NCBI GenBank assembly: GCA_944472135.2
Contig: OX235264.1
Span: 81,912,319 to 81,976,318, forward strand
Source of the DNA: Trichobilharzia regenti
Taxonomy: Eukaryota > Platyhelminthes > Trematoda > Strigeidida > Schistosomatidae
Reading direction: 5' to 3'
DNA: 64,000 nt
Shown: in pieces, positions 54,501 through 64,000 of the stretch
Layout: every line of letters starts with the position of its first letter
Numbering within the stretch: the first letter of the stretch is position 1
The notes under the pieces: generated by a model
Seen by the model: only the letters and a program-made list of their open reading frames with translations
Told to the model about the DNA's origin: nothing
The model's database searches: none
Program-made: the position numbers and the translations under genes

Positions 54501-55867
54501 GAAAATATGAATGTGGGGCCTTTGAGAGTCGAAGATATTAGAAATGCAGAGTTAGTGATTTTGAGGGCTGCTCAGTGGGAAGCGTGGGGTGAGATTGCCA
54601 AGGAGGATAGCCCTGATTTCGCAGATTTCAAGGTGCGGTTAGATAGATTATCTCCGATAGTTTCCGAAGGGATCGCTAGAGTTGGTGGACGTCTACAAAT
54701 GTTAGAATCGTCATATGAGACCCGTCATCCGGCTTTATTACCTTGCTACCATCCAGTCACTGATCTCATTATAAGACACTACCATGTTCTTGAAGGTCAT
54801 TTGGGTACTTCGCAAGTACTATCAAGTATTCGATGTAAGTTCTGGATAGTGAAGGGAGGTACTGCTGTCCGTAAAATAATTGATAAGTGCATGGAATGTA
54901 AACTCCGAAATGCTCGTCCAGTACAGCAGATGATGGCACCACTCCCAGCGTGGCAAGCTTCTGAAGGGAATTATCCATTTGAGTACGTTGGAGTGGATTT
55001 GTTCGGACCTTTATTAGTGAAGAGAGGCAGAACCCTATGTAAAAGATATGGCTGTTTATTCACCTGTTTGAAAATGAGAGCTGTGCATATTGAGATGGTT
55101 CATTCGCTAACTACTGATTCATTCGTGCTAGCATTACATAGATTTATAAATCGCCGAGGTGCACCGAAGATGATGTTCAGTGACAGAGGGACTAATTTTG
55201 TTGGCTGTCACGCCGAGCTTAAAGAATACTTCGAAGGCCCTCAAACGAGAGTTCATGAAGAGTTACTGTAAAGGAACATCGAGTGGCACTTCAGCCCACC
55301 ACATGCCAGCCATGGAGGTGGACTATGGGAAAGATTAATAGGAATTATCAAGCGTATTTTAAGCTCCTTAATTAAAAACCAGAGTTTGAATGACGAAACG
55401 CTGGAGACATTTTTTCTGAAGCTGAACGAATATTAAATGACCGGCCACTGTTATTTGTGAGGGACGACGTCAAGGATTTTGATGTGTTAACACCAAATAA
55501 ATTATTGTTATTGAGAGGTAACCCTGGCATAGAGGACTCAAGCGGGGAAGGAATACCTACGATTAAAAGATGGAAAAAATCCAGGCACATGAAAGATATA
55601 TTTTGGAAGAGATGGTTAAAGGAGCATGTTCTAACACTGCAAACCAGAGACAAGCGGAAAAAGTTGTGTAGAAACTTAAAGGCTGCTGATATAGTCTTAG
55701 TAGCAGATAAATGTGCCACGGGTAGATGGCCCTTAGGAGTGGTAGAAAGGTTACTCGGTAGTGGTGAGGGGTTGGTGAGGACGGTTGAGGTGAGAACAAG
55801 TTTTGGTATGTTGGTGCGAGATATTAGGAAACTGTATCTACTGGAATGTGCTGAGAGTCGAGAGTAA
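51507..55867 (+). pseudogene. BEL gag end and pol (protease, RT, RNase H, integrase)
   Basis: A long frame (open from 51483, the first codons being insert sequence) runs to a stop at 55269. It has two zinc knuckles (CIVCHNMHQLSDC and CFSCLKIGHTKWNC), a protease with ALLDNGSDVTLID, an RT with VADIEEMFLQV and CFYVDDCLASF (about 53300-53345), an RNase H with FSDASEVGFGAA and PRLELNAALL, and an integrase with HLGTSQVLSSI, CMECKLRNARP, YVGVDLFGPL and SDRGTNFVG. A stop follows near 55270, then the frame continues to 55435. After a frameshift it goes on to the end at 55867 (KAADIVLVADKCATGRWPLG). One stop and one frameshift inactivate the integrase end. No env is seen. Confidence 0.9.
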
Positions 55868-55902
55868 GAGGATGAAACACTTGAAGATTTTCCAAACTAA
55901 GG

Positions 55903-56460
55903 CGCCAACCTGAGAAGGACTGTAGGCGTACTGCTGTAGGTCTTACAATTCTTCAAAGAGTAGCGCATCAATGAGCAATCAAATGTGCTCGGTGTGTGAT
56001 TTTGTACATATGTTGATATTGTATATACAGGATTGGTATCATCATCTAGCTGTTGGTAATTCTCTTTGTGTCCGGACGTCTTCCACTTGTATCATCAACC
56101 TGAGAAGGAATGTAGGCGTACTGCTGTAAGTCCTACAGTTCTTCAAGGGTAGTTTGTCGTGTCAGAATCCACAACATTTGATGCGTTGATTGTACATATG
56201 TTTGTGTTAAATAATTGTGTGAGTTCCAATTAATGTAACTGTTGGTTAATCTTGTTTGTGTCCGGACATTCTTCAACTCACAATCGTCAACCTGGGAAGG
56301 GTTGCAGGCGTACTGGTGTAAGTCCTGCGATTCTTCAAAGGAATTCCATCAAGATATGATCCGCGAGTTTGTGTGTACTGTTTGTATATATGTGTGGTGT
56401 GTCATATCATTTGGTGTCTTTTGGATTCATTGTGTTTACTCGTTGTTTTCGTACCTTGTT
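55903..56460 (+). repeat. Three 188-bp tandem units in the BEL 3' region
   Basis: A block CAACCTGAGAAGG.. TGTAGGCGTACTGCTGTAAG.. TTCTTCAA recurs at about 55907, 56096 and 56285, spacing about 188-189, each ending with TGTCCGGAC and CTTC. The same three blocks occur, inverted, in the minus-strand BEL fragment (62490-62930), so they belong to the element. No coding frame. Confidence 0.85.
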
Positions 56461-57043
56461 GTTATTGCGTAATTTTGTTAAATTTTCGTCGTGCTTACTT
56501 CTGAAGTTGTTTCTAGTCTTCCACATCCGTGAATGAATTGATTGATGTTAAGGACAGCAGATGGGTCGTATACGCCGGGGAGCCTAGTGCTGAGAATGAC
56601 ATGCACACGGAGATGATTGTTAGCTGTGGTCCCGCACGCCGGGGAGTGAGAGTGTAGACGACTGAGGCTTGCATATGTCACCGTTACTAGAACTGAGGCA
56701 GAATGAGTGACAAGCGATTGCAGTGGTAATTGGTAGTGAATAGATAAGAGGATGTGAGAAGAGTATCATGGGGTGCTGCTATGGTCACGTTGCGTTCTGC
56801 AAGAGTCATTCTAGCAAGTGGCGATTGTGTTGCAAGATGTCAAGAGGATGCCTTTAACTGGAAGGCTTAGGTCGTCATCGATGAGTGAGATTGTGCTGTG
56901 GGTATGCTTGTGGTGTGTTGGCTTTTCTGTTTGTTTTCCATTTCAGCTCTGTCCGCGTGACCTAGGTTCTCGCACTGGCATCCAAGTCAACGTGTATTGG
57001 TCGTGATGGAAAAAAGGGAATGGATCGTTTTCTTCCCGGGGAG
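56400..57043 (+). repeat. BEL 3' untranslated region
   Basis: Non-coding; nearly identical to 47927-48558 on the other strand. A purine run GATGGAAAAAAGGGAATGGA lies at 57005-57024 and GGGGAG directly precedes the LTR (a possible polypurine primer site). Identical 67- and 62-codon frames in the two copies are explained by this identity and are not genes. Confidence 0.8.
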
Positions 57044-57114
57044 TGTCAATGGAGTTGAAGATTGAACGATCAATTCATGGTTGTCTGCTCAAACCCAACT
57101 CCTCCATAATTTTC
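57044..57114 (+). repeat. BEL 3' LTR, first part
   Basis: It begins TGTCAATGGAG and continues CATAATTTTC, up to the transposon. TAATTTTC (57107-57114) is the duplicated target. Confidence 0.87.
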
Positions 57115-57626
57115 GGCTGAAATTATCCGTCACTTATCAAGGTCATTGGTGGAGTGAGACGCTGGAAGGTCATTTTCGTCCATATCAGTCCGCCATGTTG
57201 GATTGCAGTTCCGTAGCTGTTCGTCTACGCGTTTGGTGTTCCGCTTATCCTGCCGTTATACACGACTTATCTTGTTGCGTATCGTTCACAAATGTTGCGT
57301 TTCACCTCATTTTTTGTTTCCGTTGCTGTTAAAATGAATTATTTCTTTGGTTTCGAAAGTTTTCACTACCAGGCCAGTGCATTCATTTCGGTGTAATTGT
57401 TTTCATACCTTGCATTCATGCGGCTTTCAGTGTTTTAGTTGGTTTTCAGCTGTTAATGAATTAGTACTGTGTGGAGGGTTTTGAAATTGTGCACATGAAG
57501 ATGTTTGGCTGGCAGAAGCAGTTGTTTCCAGTCCATTAGTTGGTTGCCGTTACTATTGTTGGCTCAGTTACTTGCATAACATGTAGAAATCTGAAAAAAG
57601 AGTGCCATTTTCGTTCATGTTTGCAG

Positions 57627-58055
57627 CATACAACAATCTGCGAGTGAATCTGTTGAAGAGAGCACCATCAGAGTTGGTATTAGCAAGGTTTTCGAAGAAC
57701 AAATTAAACCCAGAGAATTTAGAACCTGGGTTGAAGTTGAAAAAGCTTTGAAGCTTTCTGAGAATGTGAATATACCATCAGTGTGTCTGCTATCATTTAA
57801 AAAAATATATTGTGAGAGAATCTAAGCCAAATAAGGTTGAGCCGCATGAAAAGTATGAATCTGTTGTGCTTGTGTATATTTTGGGGGAACTAAAAGAACC
57901 TGGAATCTTCAAGGGTAAGTGTTACTTATGCTTATTATTGCTTGATGTGCTAGATCGCAATAAATGAACTAGGACTACCCGCAATAGAGCCAGTGTTAAC
58001 ATCCATTCGATGGGTTGCAAAACGGTTTTCAAAGCGGATAAAATACGGTGATCTG
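57627..58055 (+). pseudogene. Two exon-like segments in the DNA transposon
   Basis: Segment 1 (57627-57914) follows a TTTGCAG acceptor and ends at GTAAGT. It reads SVEESTIRVGISKVFEEQIK, PREFRTWVEVEKALKLSENV, NIPSVCLLSF, then a frameshift at an A run (about 57798), then KVEPHEKYESVVLVYILGEL. Segment 2 (57973-58055) follows a CTAG acceptor, ends at GTGAGT, and reads GLPAIEPVLTSIRWVAKRFS, KRIKYGDL. The 58-base intron between them keeps the phase (last base of segment 1 plus two of segment 2 give Gly). Not a recognised protein family. It may be the start of the element's own gene. Confidence 0.5.
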
Positions 58056-58649
58056 GTGAGTGTACAAACAATACCAGTTGAAGGTAAGACATTAATTAGG
58101 AAGAATAACGTTTCGGGTTGTAGTCTACGATTGGTGGTTTCCTCGAAGTTGTGATTCTTCCGTGACTATAGACACAGATGTTCACGATCTTAAAAAAAAC
58201 TAAATAAATTATCCTTGAACCAGTAGTCTTCTTTTCTTCGGCGAAACATCCGTTAATACGACTATACTATTAGGTAGCGAAGTAAGATGTTATGTGACTG
58301 AGAATCGTGGTTGTTTTGTTTCTGACTAATTTCGCGCATCTGACTTATAACCGCATGGATATAGCGTTTTCCTCATGGTACATTATGATATCTAGAAATC
58401 ATAAGCACGCTGCCATCGGTAAATTTATTTTTACTTTTTAAATGGCTGCAAATAGTGAGTCGTTTGCGGTGATAGGATGAATACCTCTAAACGTTTCTGT
58501 GGAGACTAGGGTATATTTAATTTTTTCGAGTAAGGGACGATCTTTTTACCAAGAAAGTTCTCGGAATTTTCGTTATTCAAAGATAACGCTAAGTTGCCCA
58601 CTAAGGTGGTAACTGTAGGAGATAACCTTCAGCGGAAACTATATTAATG

Positions 58650-59480
58650 TAGTTTTAGGTAATGCGTCATAGAAGTAAGCATCGTAGGTTAATTGTGTCT
58701 AAATGTATTAAACGTTGTATAACTGATCAAACCATAGTTCTTACGTGCGAGTTAGTTTTATAAATAAGGAATGTACCGTACAAGCGTCTACCATGATTTG
58801 CATACCTAGCTCATAAACATTATGCCTGCATGTGGCACACATTTAGGGCCAACACGCTGCGATGAATCAGTCCGAGATACTTAAGTCAGACTTCATTTCC
58901 ATATCACTATTATCAATTTTGCAACGGTCATAGGAATTAACACCTCCAACTAACTTTCGTTTACATCGGAAACTGAAAATAACAGTCTGACATTTCGAAG
59001 GATTTAGTTTAAGAGCATTTTCCCACTCCTAATAGAGAGCTGTTCATCTTAGTACAGTGTAGCTGGCAGTTAACAGACATTGAAGTAGTTAGATCGTCCG
59101 CGTGTTTGAAAAAGTTCTTTTCGTATGCATTCGTACAATGAGTTCATCAAACAAAAATACAATTGGTAATGGACGACTTCCCCATGACCTACAGTGTACT
59201 GCTTTCTCCCTGATAAATAAGAATGAAGCCATCTAAAAATCCAATACTCAGTTTGAGTTTCAGCAAGCTTATCTAACAGAATATCTCTAGGTACTGAGTC
59301 GAAAGCAGATGTGTATTCTAGGAAGGTGCAGCGAATTTAGCCCCATTGTCTATACTGGAGAAAATGTTGTGAAGCAAGACTGCAGCTGCATCTAAAGTAC
59401 GTCTACTGTGTTTATAGGAGAACTGTTTGGGATCGTTAAAGGCTCTGAGTGAGGGTTAAAGATTAAGTAAGAGTAACTTT
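58650..59480 (-). pseudogene. Non-LTR reverse transcriptase relic inside the transposon
   Basis: Minus-strand translation in shifting frames gives NDPKQFSYKHSRRTLDAAAV (near 59430-59370), LHNIFSSIDNG, AFDSVPRDILLDKLAETQTE (about 59300-59240), RWLHSYLSGRKQYT, and HADDLTTSMSVNCQLH (about 59105-59060), the YADD box with H for Y/F. The sequence order is that of an RT, with several stops. Family between jockey/CR1-type elements is uncertain. Confidence 0.6.
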
Positions 59481-61695
59481 CCCTTAGTTCGTATATACCT
59501 CATTTGATTTGAAACAAAGGAAGCAGGTCTTATTAACGCTTGTAACACTAGAAAGTTTGGCATTTATGGGAGAATTTATGAAAGACTTGTTTAGTTTACA
59601 CACACCAAATGAATAGGGAATACTGGAGGTAATTAGATGCATACAGGCGTAGGTTATTTAACATCTATAAAGTAGACATGCAAATACCGCAGTTTTTGAT
59701 CACAAAAATGATGGATACTAGATAACATCCTATGATTCAACGGCATATTAAAATAAATAAAAAATGTTTCTTAGCTGATCGTCAAGTGAACAGTCTATTT
59801 GATGATGTCACTGCATATTAACGGATTAGTGAAGTAGATATCAAGCCTAAGTTACTACATTTACTTGTACTACATACTTGGCGTTTAACAGTAAACAGAC
59901 TTTCAACTGGTTAGATAAGGCGACTTTAGAGTATCCAACAGTACAGAATTATTATTCAACTTGCTAAATCCCACTTAGCTTTTACAATGTGCTATTGTGT
60001 AGAAACAGACACGAAATCCTACTAATGACTAAGGTAACATTCTCATAATACTACAGTGAATTTCCATCCCACTAACTAAGCTTAGCGTTTATTATTCCTA
60101 ATTCACTTATTACAAAAGCACATAGTATAGCGAGGAATTGAAGAAGTCTACAGGAAGAAGTAATCAAGAGTATATTAAACATTTGATTAATTTACAAAAG
60201 AAAATTCTGATGAAGGGTAATAAAGTTAGTTTGACCGAATGATGTTTCCGCTGATTTCATATTCGACAACCTCCGTATACCTGGAAAAAATAAAGTACAT
60301 GTTAGAACTAGCATAACATGAAGTTAACAAGAGATAATTCTACATATTAGCATACAATATGAATACAATCATTCTGTTAAAACTAAGTATTATCTCAGGG
60401 AGATAAATGTATTTGTAGTCTACAGCTGATATTTATGTTGACGCCGTATACATAAATATACATCATATGTTTTCCTGCATTTGAGGACTATATGCAAATT
60501 TCAAGGCAATCTCCGAAACATTCATACTATTGAGGCGTCATTCTCTCATCAAGCTTACTTGCAGATCAACTTCACACTAAACACTTTTACATGAAATGAA
60601 GTATTGCAAGTGTTTAACTTAGAAGTTAATCCACAATCTCAGTAATGTCTAGTCCACAAGGTTTTGTGAATCCTACAGAAATCACATTTTCACATTTAGG
60701 AGACTATAGGCATCGAATATAAGCTGAACATGCCTCAACTCTAGACAGCTATGCCCAGTGCTAACAACATAGTGAAACACTTCAACTATTGTAAAGTACA
60801 CAGACCTGTTGTGTTGATGAGGATAATAATGTCATATAAGGCAAACTAGAAAATTCAATCGTCATAGAGCACCTGTACTGCTTTGTCTAAATGGAAATCT
60901 CAGGAGAAATTCATCTCCACTATTGGTGATCAAAAATATTGTAGCATTAAGTATACAGTCAGTGGAAATTGTAAAAGAGAATAAATTCATATTAATGATA
61001 ATAAAGCTGAATAGATTCAGTTCTAGTAACCACCTTCGTTTGTTATCCTATCAGTCAGCTTAGTACACAATGGCACAATATTATTATAGTTGAGATATTT
61101 TTGTACATTTAATTAACATAACCCATAGCACACTGCACCAACCAGTGCCAATATATATGAAATCCATTTAGAGATAACCTTTCAACTTACCATAATTCCT
61201 GTCCAACCACAGATAAAGTGAAAAGCACATCTAAATGACAACTTAGGTTCCCACCAACGATTCTGATAACATTTGCAGGTGATTTCCAAGTATTGAGAGA
61301 ATTATTTTGTCAAAAAAGACTGTTCTTCACACGAAAATAGGCTGTACTGATATCCAGAGACATGAAGTCTTCATTGAATGATACTATGCCGAAAGATGCA
61401 GCTTCTACATGGAGTAAATGAGTGGTGTAAATGGCATTACCCTCTAACTATCCTATCTCCCTCATTACACCGACATTTTGATACATTCCATCTGAAACAC
61501 TAATCATTGCAACCAATATGCTAAAAGTGTGTCGCAGTCAGATCACATGAGGCGGACACCAACATAACCAGCCAAAAAGTGGGAATTTCCCTCAATCTAG
61601 ATAACATATAATACAATTTTATTAAAAATTATTGGCAAAAAAAATTCCAAACGTAACTTCTAGAGTACGTGACGAATAAGTCCAGCCTAATTTTC

Positions 61696-61983
61696 GCGGG
61701 AGTCATCAATCCATCAGTCATCGTCTCATCGGTCGCTGTTCAGAAAGAAGATTAAAAAACCGTCAGAAGTAATATTGTGATTTATTATTGTAATATTTGT
61801 TCACAGACCTTAGTTATACATTATTTATATGTTGGTGTAACAATAAAGAATCCTCGAGTCAACAACTGGTGTTTTGGTTATTTCTTCCGTTATTACTAAG
61901 CGTTTCTGAGAAACTTCAAGGAACAGCGTGAGCCCGAGCGTGGCAAGAGCTGGGCATTAACGGTTTACGAGACGTGGCTGTCA
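61696..61983 (+). repeat. BEL 3' LTR, second part
   Basis: It continues the LTR from GCGGGAGTCATC and ends GGCTGTCA, followed by ATGAC. The two parts add up to 359 bp, against 356 bp for the 5' LTR; they differ by few substitutions over the shared region. Confidence 0.87.
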
Positions 61984-61988
61984 ATGAC

Positions 61989-62409
61989 CTTATCTAGTTT
62001 TCTCACCCGCGATCAAATTTCTTTCCCGTTATAAAACTACGATAGGACTGCTGAAAAATGGAATAAATATATCACTGATCTCAACATAATGCATCAATAA
62101 ACCTTAAGCCAAGGGTGCTTTCCACAACAAAGTTATATAGGAGAATTGACTTCAAGCTTTATTTTTCCCAGATATCTGTATTACATTCACCTGATGTTTG
62201 GGTTTTTTGTCAATGCGAAGACAATATTTCTATATCTCTTTATGTGCTACACAAACAGACTTTATAGCAGACTGTTCTGACTGACTCTAATGTCAGAAAG
62301 AACAACCAAACTGTAAATTCATCATGCATGAAATTATGTGTAATTTATATAATAACTTATCCATGCCTGTACAACTGGTATGTTCCTGCATGAACAGGAA
62401 GAAATATAT
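61989..62409. other. No feature recognised
   Basis: Host flank of the BEL provirus. I see nothing further. Confidence 0.4.
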
Positions 62410-63721
62410 TATGTCGTATGATATGGCACACCACACATATATACAAACAGCACAAATAACCTCGCCGATCGTGTCTCGATGTAATTCCTTTGAAGAATCG
62501 CAGGACTTACACCAGTACGCCTGCAACCCTTCTCAGGTTGACGATTGTGAGTTGAAGAATGTCCGGACACAAACAAGATTAACCAACAATTACATTAATT
62601 GGAACCCGCTCAATTACTTAACACAAACATATTGACAATCGATACATCAAATGTTGTGGACTCTGCCTTGACGAAGGACACTTGAAGAACTGTAGGACTT
62701 ACAGCAGTACGCCTACATTCCTTATCAGGTTGATGATACAAGTGGAAGACGTCCGGACACAAAGAGAATTACCAACAGATAGATGAGAGATGATACTAAT
62801 TCAGTATATACAACATGAACATATGTACGAAATAACATTCTAAGCACGTTGGGCTGCGCTTCGACGTACTACCCCTGGGGAATTGTAGGACTTACAGCAG
62901 TACGCCTACAGTCCTTCTCAGGTTGGCGCCTTAGTTTGGAAAATCTTCAAGTGTTTCATCCTCTTACTCTCGACTCTCAGCACATTCCAGTAGATACAGT
63001 TTCCTAATATCTCGCACCAACATACCAAAACTTGTTCTCACCTCAACCGTCCTCACCAACCCCTCACCACTACCGAGTAACCTTTCTACCACTCCTAAGG
63101 GCCATCTACCCGTGGCACATTTATCTGCTACTAAGACTATATCAGCAGCCTTTAAGTTTCTACACAACTTTTCCGCTTGTCTCTGGTTTGCAGTGTTAGA
63201 ACATGCTCCTTTAACCATCTCTTCCAAAATATATCTTTCATGTGCCTGGATTTTTTCCATCTTTTAATCGTAGGTATTCCTTCCCCGCTTGAGTCCTCTA
63301 TCCCAGGGTTACCTCTCAATAACAATAATTTATTTGGTGTTGACACATCAAAATCCTTGACGTCGTCCCTCACAAATAACAGTGGCTGGTCATTTAGTAT
63401 TCGTTCAGCTTCAGAAAAAATGTCTCCAGCGTTTCGTCATTCAAACTCTGGTTTTTAATTAAGGAGCTTAAAATACGCTTGATAATTCCTATTAATCTTT
63501 CCCATAGTCCACCTCCATGGCTGGAATGTGGTGGGCTGAAGTGCCACTCGATGTTTCTTTTCAATAACTCTTCATAAACTCTCGTTTGAGGGCCTTCGAA
63601 GTATTCTTTAGGCTCGGCGTGACAGCCAACAAAATTAGTCCCTCTGTCACTGAACATCATCTTCGGTGCACCTCGGCGATTTATAAATCTGCGTAATGCT
63701 AGCACGAATGAATCAGTGGTT
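62410..63721 (-). mobile_element. BEL/Pao fragment: integrase end and 3' region
   Basis: Minus-strand copy of 55110-56410 of the provirus. It covers the integrase end and the three-unit tandem repeat (62490-62930), and is truncated at 63721 and near 62410. No LTR is attached. Confidence 0.85.
62964..63705 (-). pseudogene. BEL integrase carboxyl end, second copy
   Basis: Frames 63705-63394 (RFINRRGAPKMMFSDRGTNF, HSSHGGGLWERLIGIIKRIL), 63373-63152 and 63260-62964 (RQAEKLCRNLKAADIVLVAD to LLECAESRE) together match the provirus. It lacks the stop present at 55269 in the provirus, so that stop is specific to the plus-strand copy. It has its own frameshifts near 63400 and 63160-63200. Confidence 0.83.
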
Positions 63722-63811
63722 AACGTTCATAATTAGGAATTTAGGAGTTGCTATTAACCCTAGACTTTGAAACATGGACAACAAAATTATCATGATTCAC
63801 ATCACACATAT

Positions 63812-64000
63812 TGTCAATGTAGTCGAAGATTGAAAGATCAATTCATGGTTGTTTGCTCAAACAAAACACCTCCATAATTTTCGCGGAGGCATCAATACAC
63901 CAGTCATCGTCTCATCGGTCGCTGTTCAAAAAGAACGTAGAGAAACCGTGAGAAGTAATATCGTGATTTATTGTTATATTATTCGTTCTAAGGCATTCGT
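63812..64000 (+). repeat. BEL LTR, cut by window end
   Basis: TGTCAATGTAGTCGAAG at the start, then the conserved ATAATTTTCGCGGAGGCATC. Only the first 189 bases are in the window. It probably starts another provirus or a solo LTR. Confidence 0.8.

Larger units (their letters stand above)
57115..61687. mobile_element. 4.57-kb DNA transposon, GGCTG ends, 8-bp TSD
   Basis: The element splits a BEL 3' LTR and is flanked by TAATTTTC (57107-57114 and 61688-61695). The intact target is visible at 63869-63884 (CCATAATTTTCGCGGA). The first 21 bases (GGCTGAAATTATCCGTCACT) and the reverse complement of the last 21 (GGCTGGACTTATTCGTCACG) match at 17 of 21 positions. The 8-bp duplication is typical of hAT, Merlin and P-like elements; GG ends do not fit hAT or P well. 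Superfamily unassigned. Interior: two phase-matched exon-like segments and an embedded RT relic. Confidence 0.82.
48663..61983 (+). mobile_element. BEL/Pao LTR retrotransposon, nested and broken
   Basis: A complete but dismembered provirus: 5' LTR, leader, gag, pol with protease, RT, RNase H and integrase, a 1.2-kb non-coding 3' region and a 3' LTR. The 5-bp repeat ATGAC flanks it at 48658-48662 and 61984-61988. It is interrupted by a 1.81-kb insert in gag (49697-51506) and a 4,573-bp DNA transposon in the 3' LTR (57115-61687). Without these it is about 6.9 kb. Confidence 0.9.

Noticed and set aside
48289..56681. Identical 67-codon frames at 48289-48492 (+) and 56478-56681 (-)
   Set aside because: They are antisense to the BEL 3' untranslated region; identity reflects the repeat, not a gene.
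47964..57006. Identical 62-codon frames at 47964-48152 (-) and 56818-57006 (+)
   Set aside because: Part of the same BEL 3' untranslated repeat; no independent support for coding.
1..64000. CRISPR arrays, bacterial operons, rRNA
   Set aside because: No regularly spaced identical repeats, no ribosome-binding context and no rRNA-like stretch; the sequence is eukaryotic.

Overview
The window is AT-rich, repeat-dominated eukaryotic DNA, most probably from a schistosome-type blood fluke (Schistosomatidae). The pointers are tRNA-headed short repeats carrying schistosome Sm-alpha-type hammerhead ribozymes, many 5'-truncated RTE-clade LINEs of the SR2/SjR2 kind, CR1-clade LINEs with a PHD-finger ORF1, a BEL/Pao LTR retrotransposon, Penelope-like elements and a Merlin transposase. 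The species is not determined.

The one host gene I can support lies on the minus strand: exon 1 (34837-34933), exon 2 (32941-33021) and exon 3 (25978-26114). They join in consistent phase with GT/AG borders and encode the amino end of an INPP5F/Sac2-type phosphoinositide phosphatase. Later exons would lie below 25978; I did not find them. Intron 2 (about 6.8 kb) is packed with transposable elements.

Layout. 1-9235: Penelope remnant, four RTE-1 pieces, a hammerhead SINE and RTE-2 copy A. 9236-25608: inverted hammerhead-SINE pairs, a second and third Penelope remnant, a solo LTR split by an RTE-1 insertion (both with target duplications), a second LTR, a Merlin remnant and two ordinary tRNA-SINEs. 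25609-34933: the host gene, with RTE-2 copy B, SINEs, an RTE endonuclease fragment and an RTE-1 copy inside intron 2. 35013-46495: three CR1-clade elements head to tail on the minus strand, each starting where the heptamer tail of the next ends. Copy 1 has two open ORFs (563 and 944 codons). Copy 2 is 5'-truncated, has stop codons and carries a 0.94-kb insert. Copy 3 is only a 3' end. 46491-48558: an RTE-3 fragment cut by a minus-strand BEL 3' LTR. 48663-61983: a plus-strand BEL/Pao provirus bounded by the 5-bp duplication ATGAC. Its gag is split by a 1.81-kb repeat and its 3' LTR by a 4,573-bp DNA transposon with GGCTG ends and an 8-bp duplication. 62410-64000: another minus-strand BEL pol/3' fragment, then the start of a further BEL LTR.

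Two dependencies stand out. The ordinary SINEs end in the same tail as RTE-2, so RTE-2-type machinery probably copied them. A second set of tRNA-headed repeats carries hammerhead ribozymes with very short helix III and recurs as inverted pairs. This set is the best candidate for an undescribed system. Penelope-like elements, which are known to be linked with such ribozymes, are present nearby and could be their partners; that link is inference.
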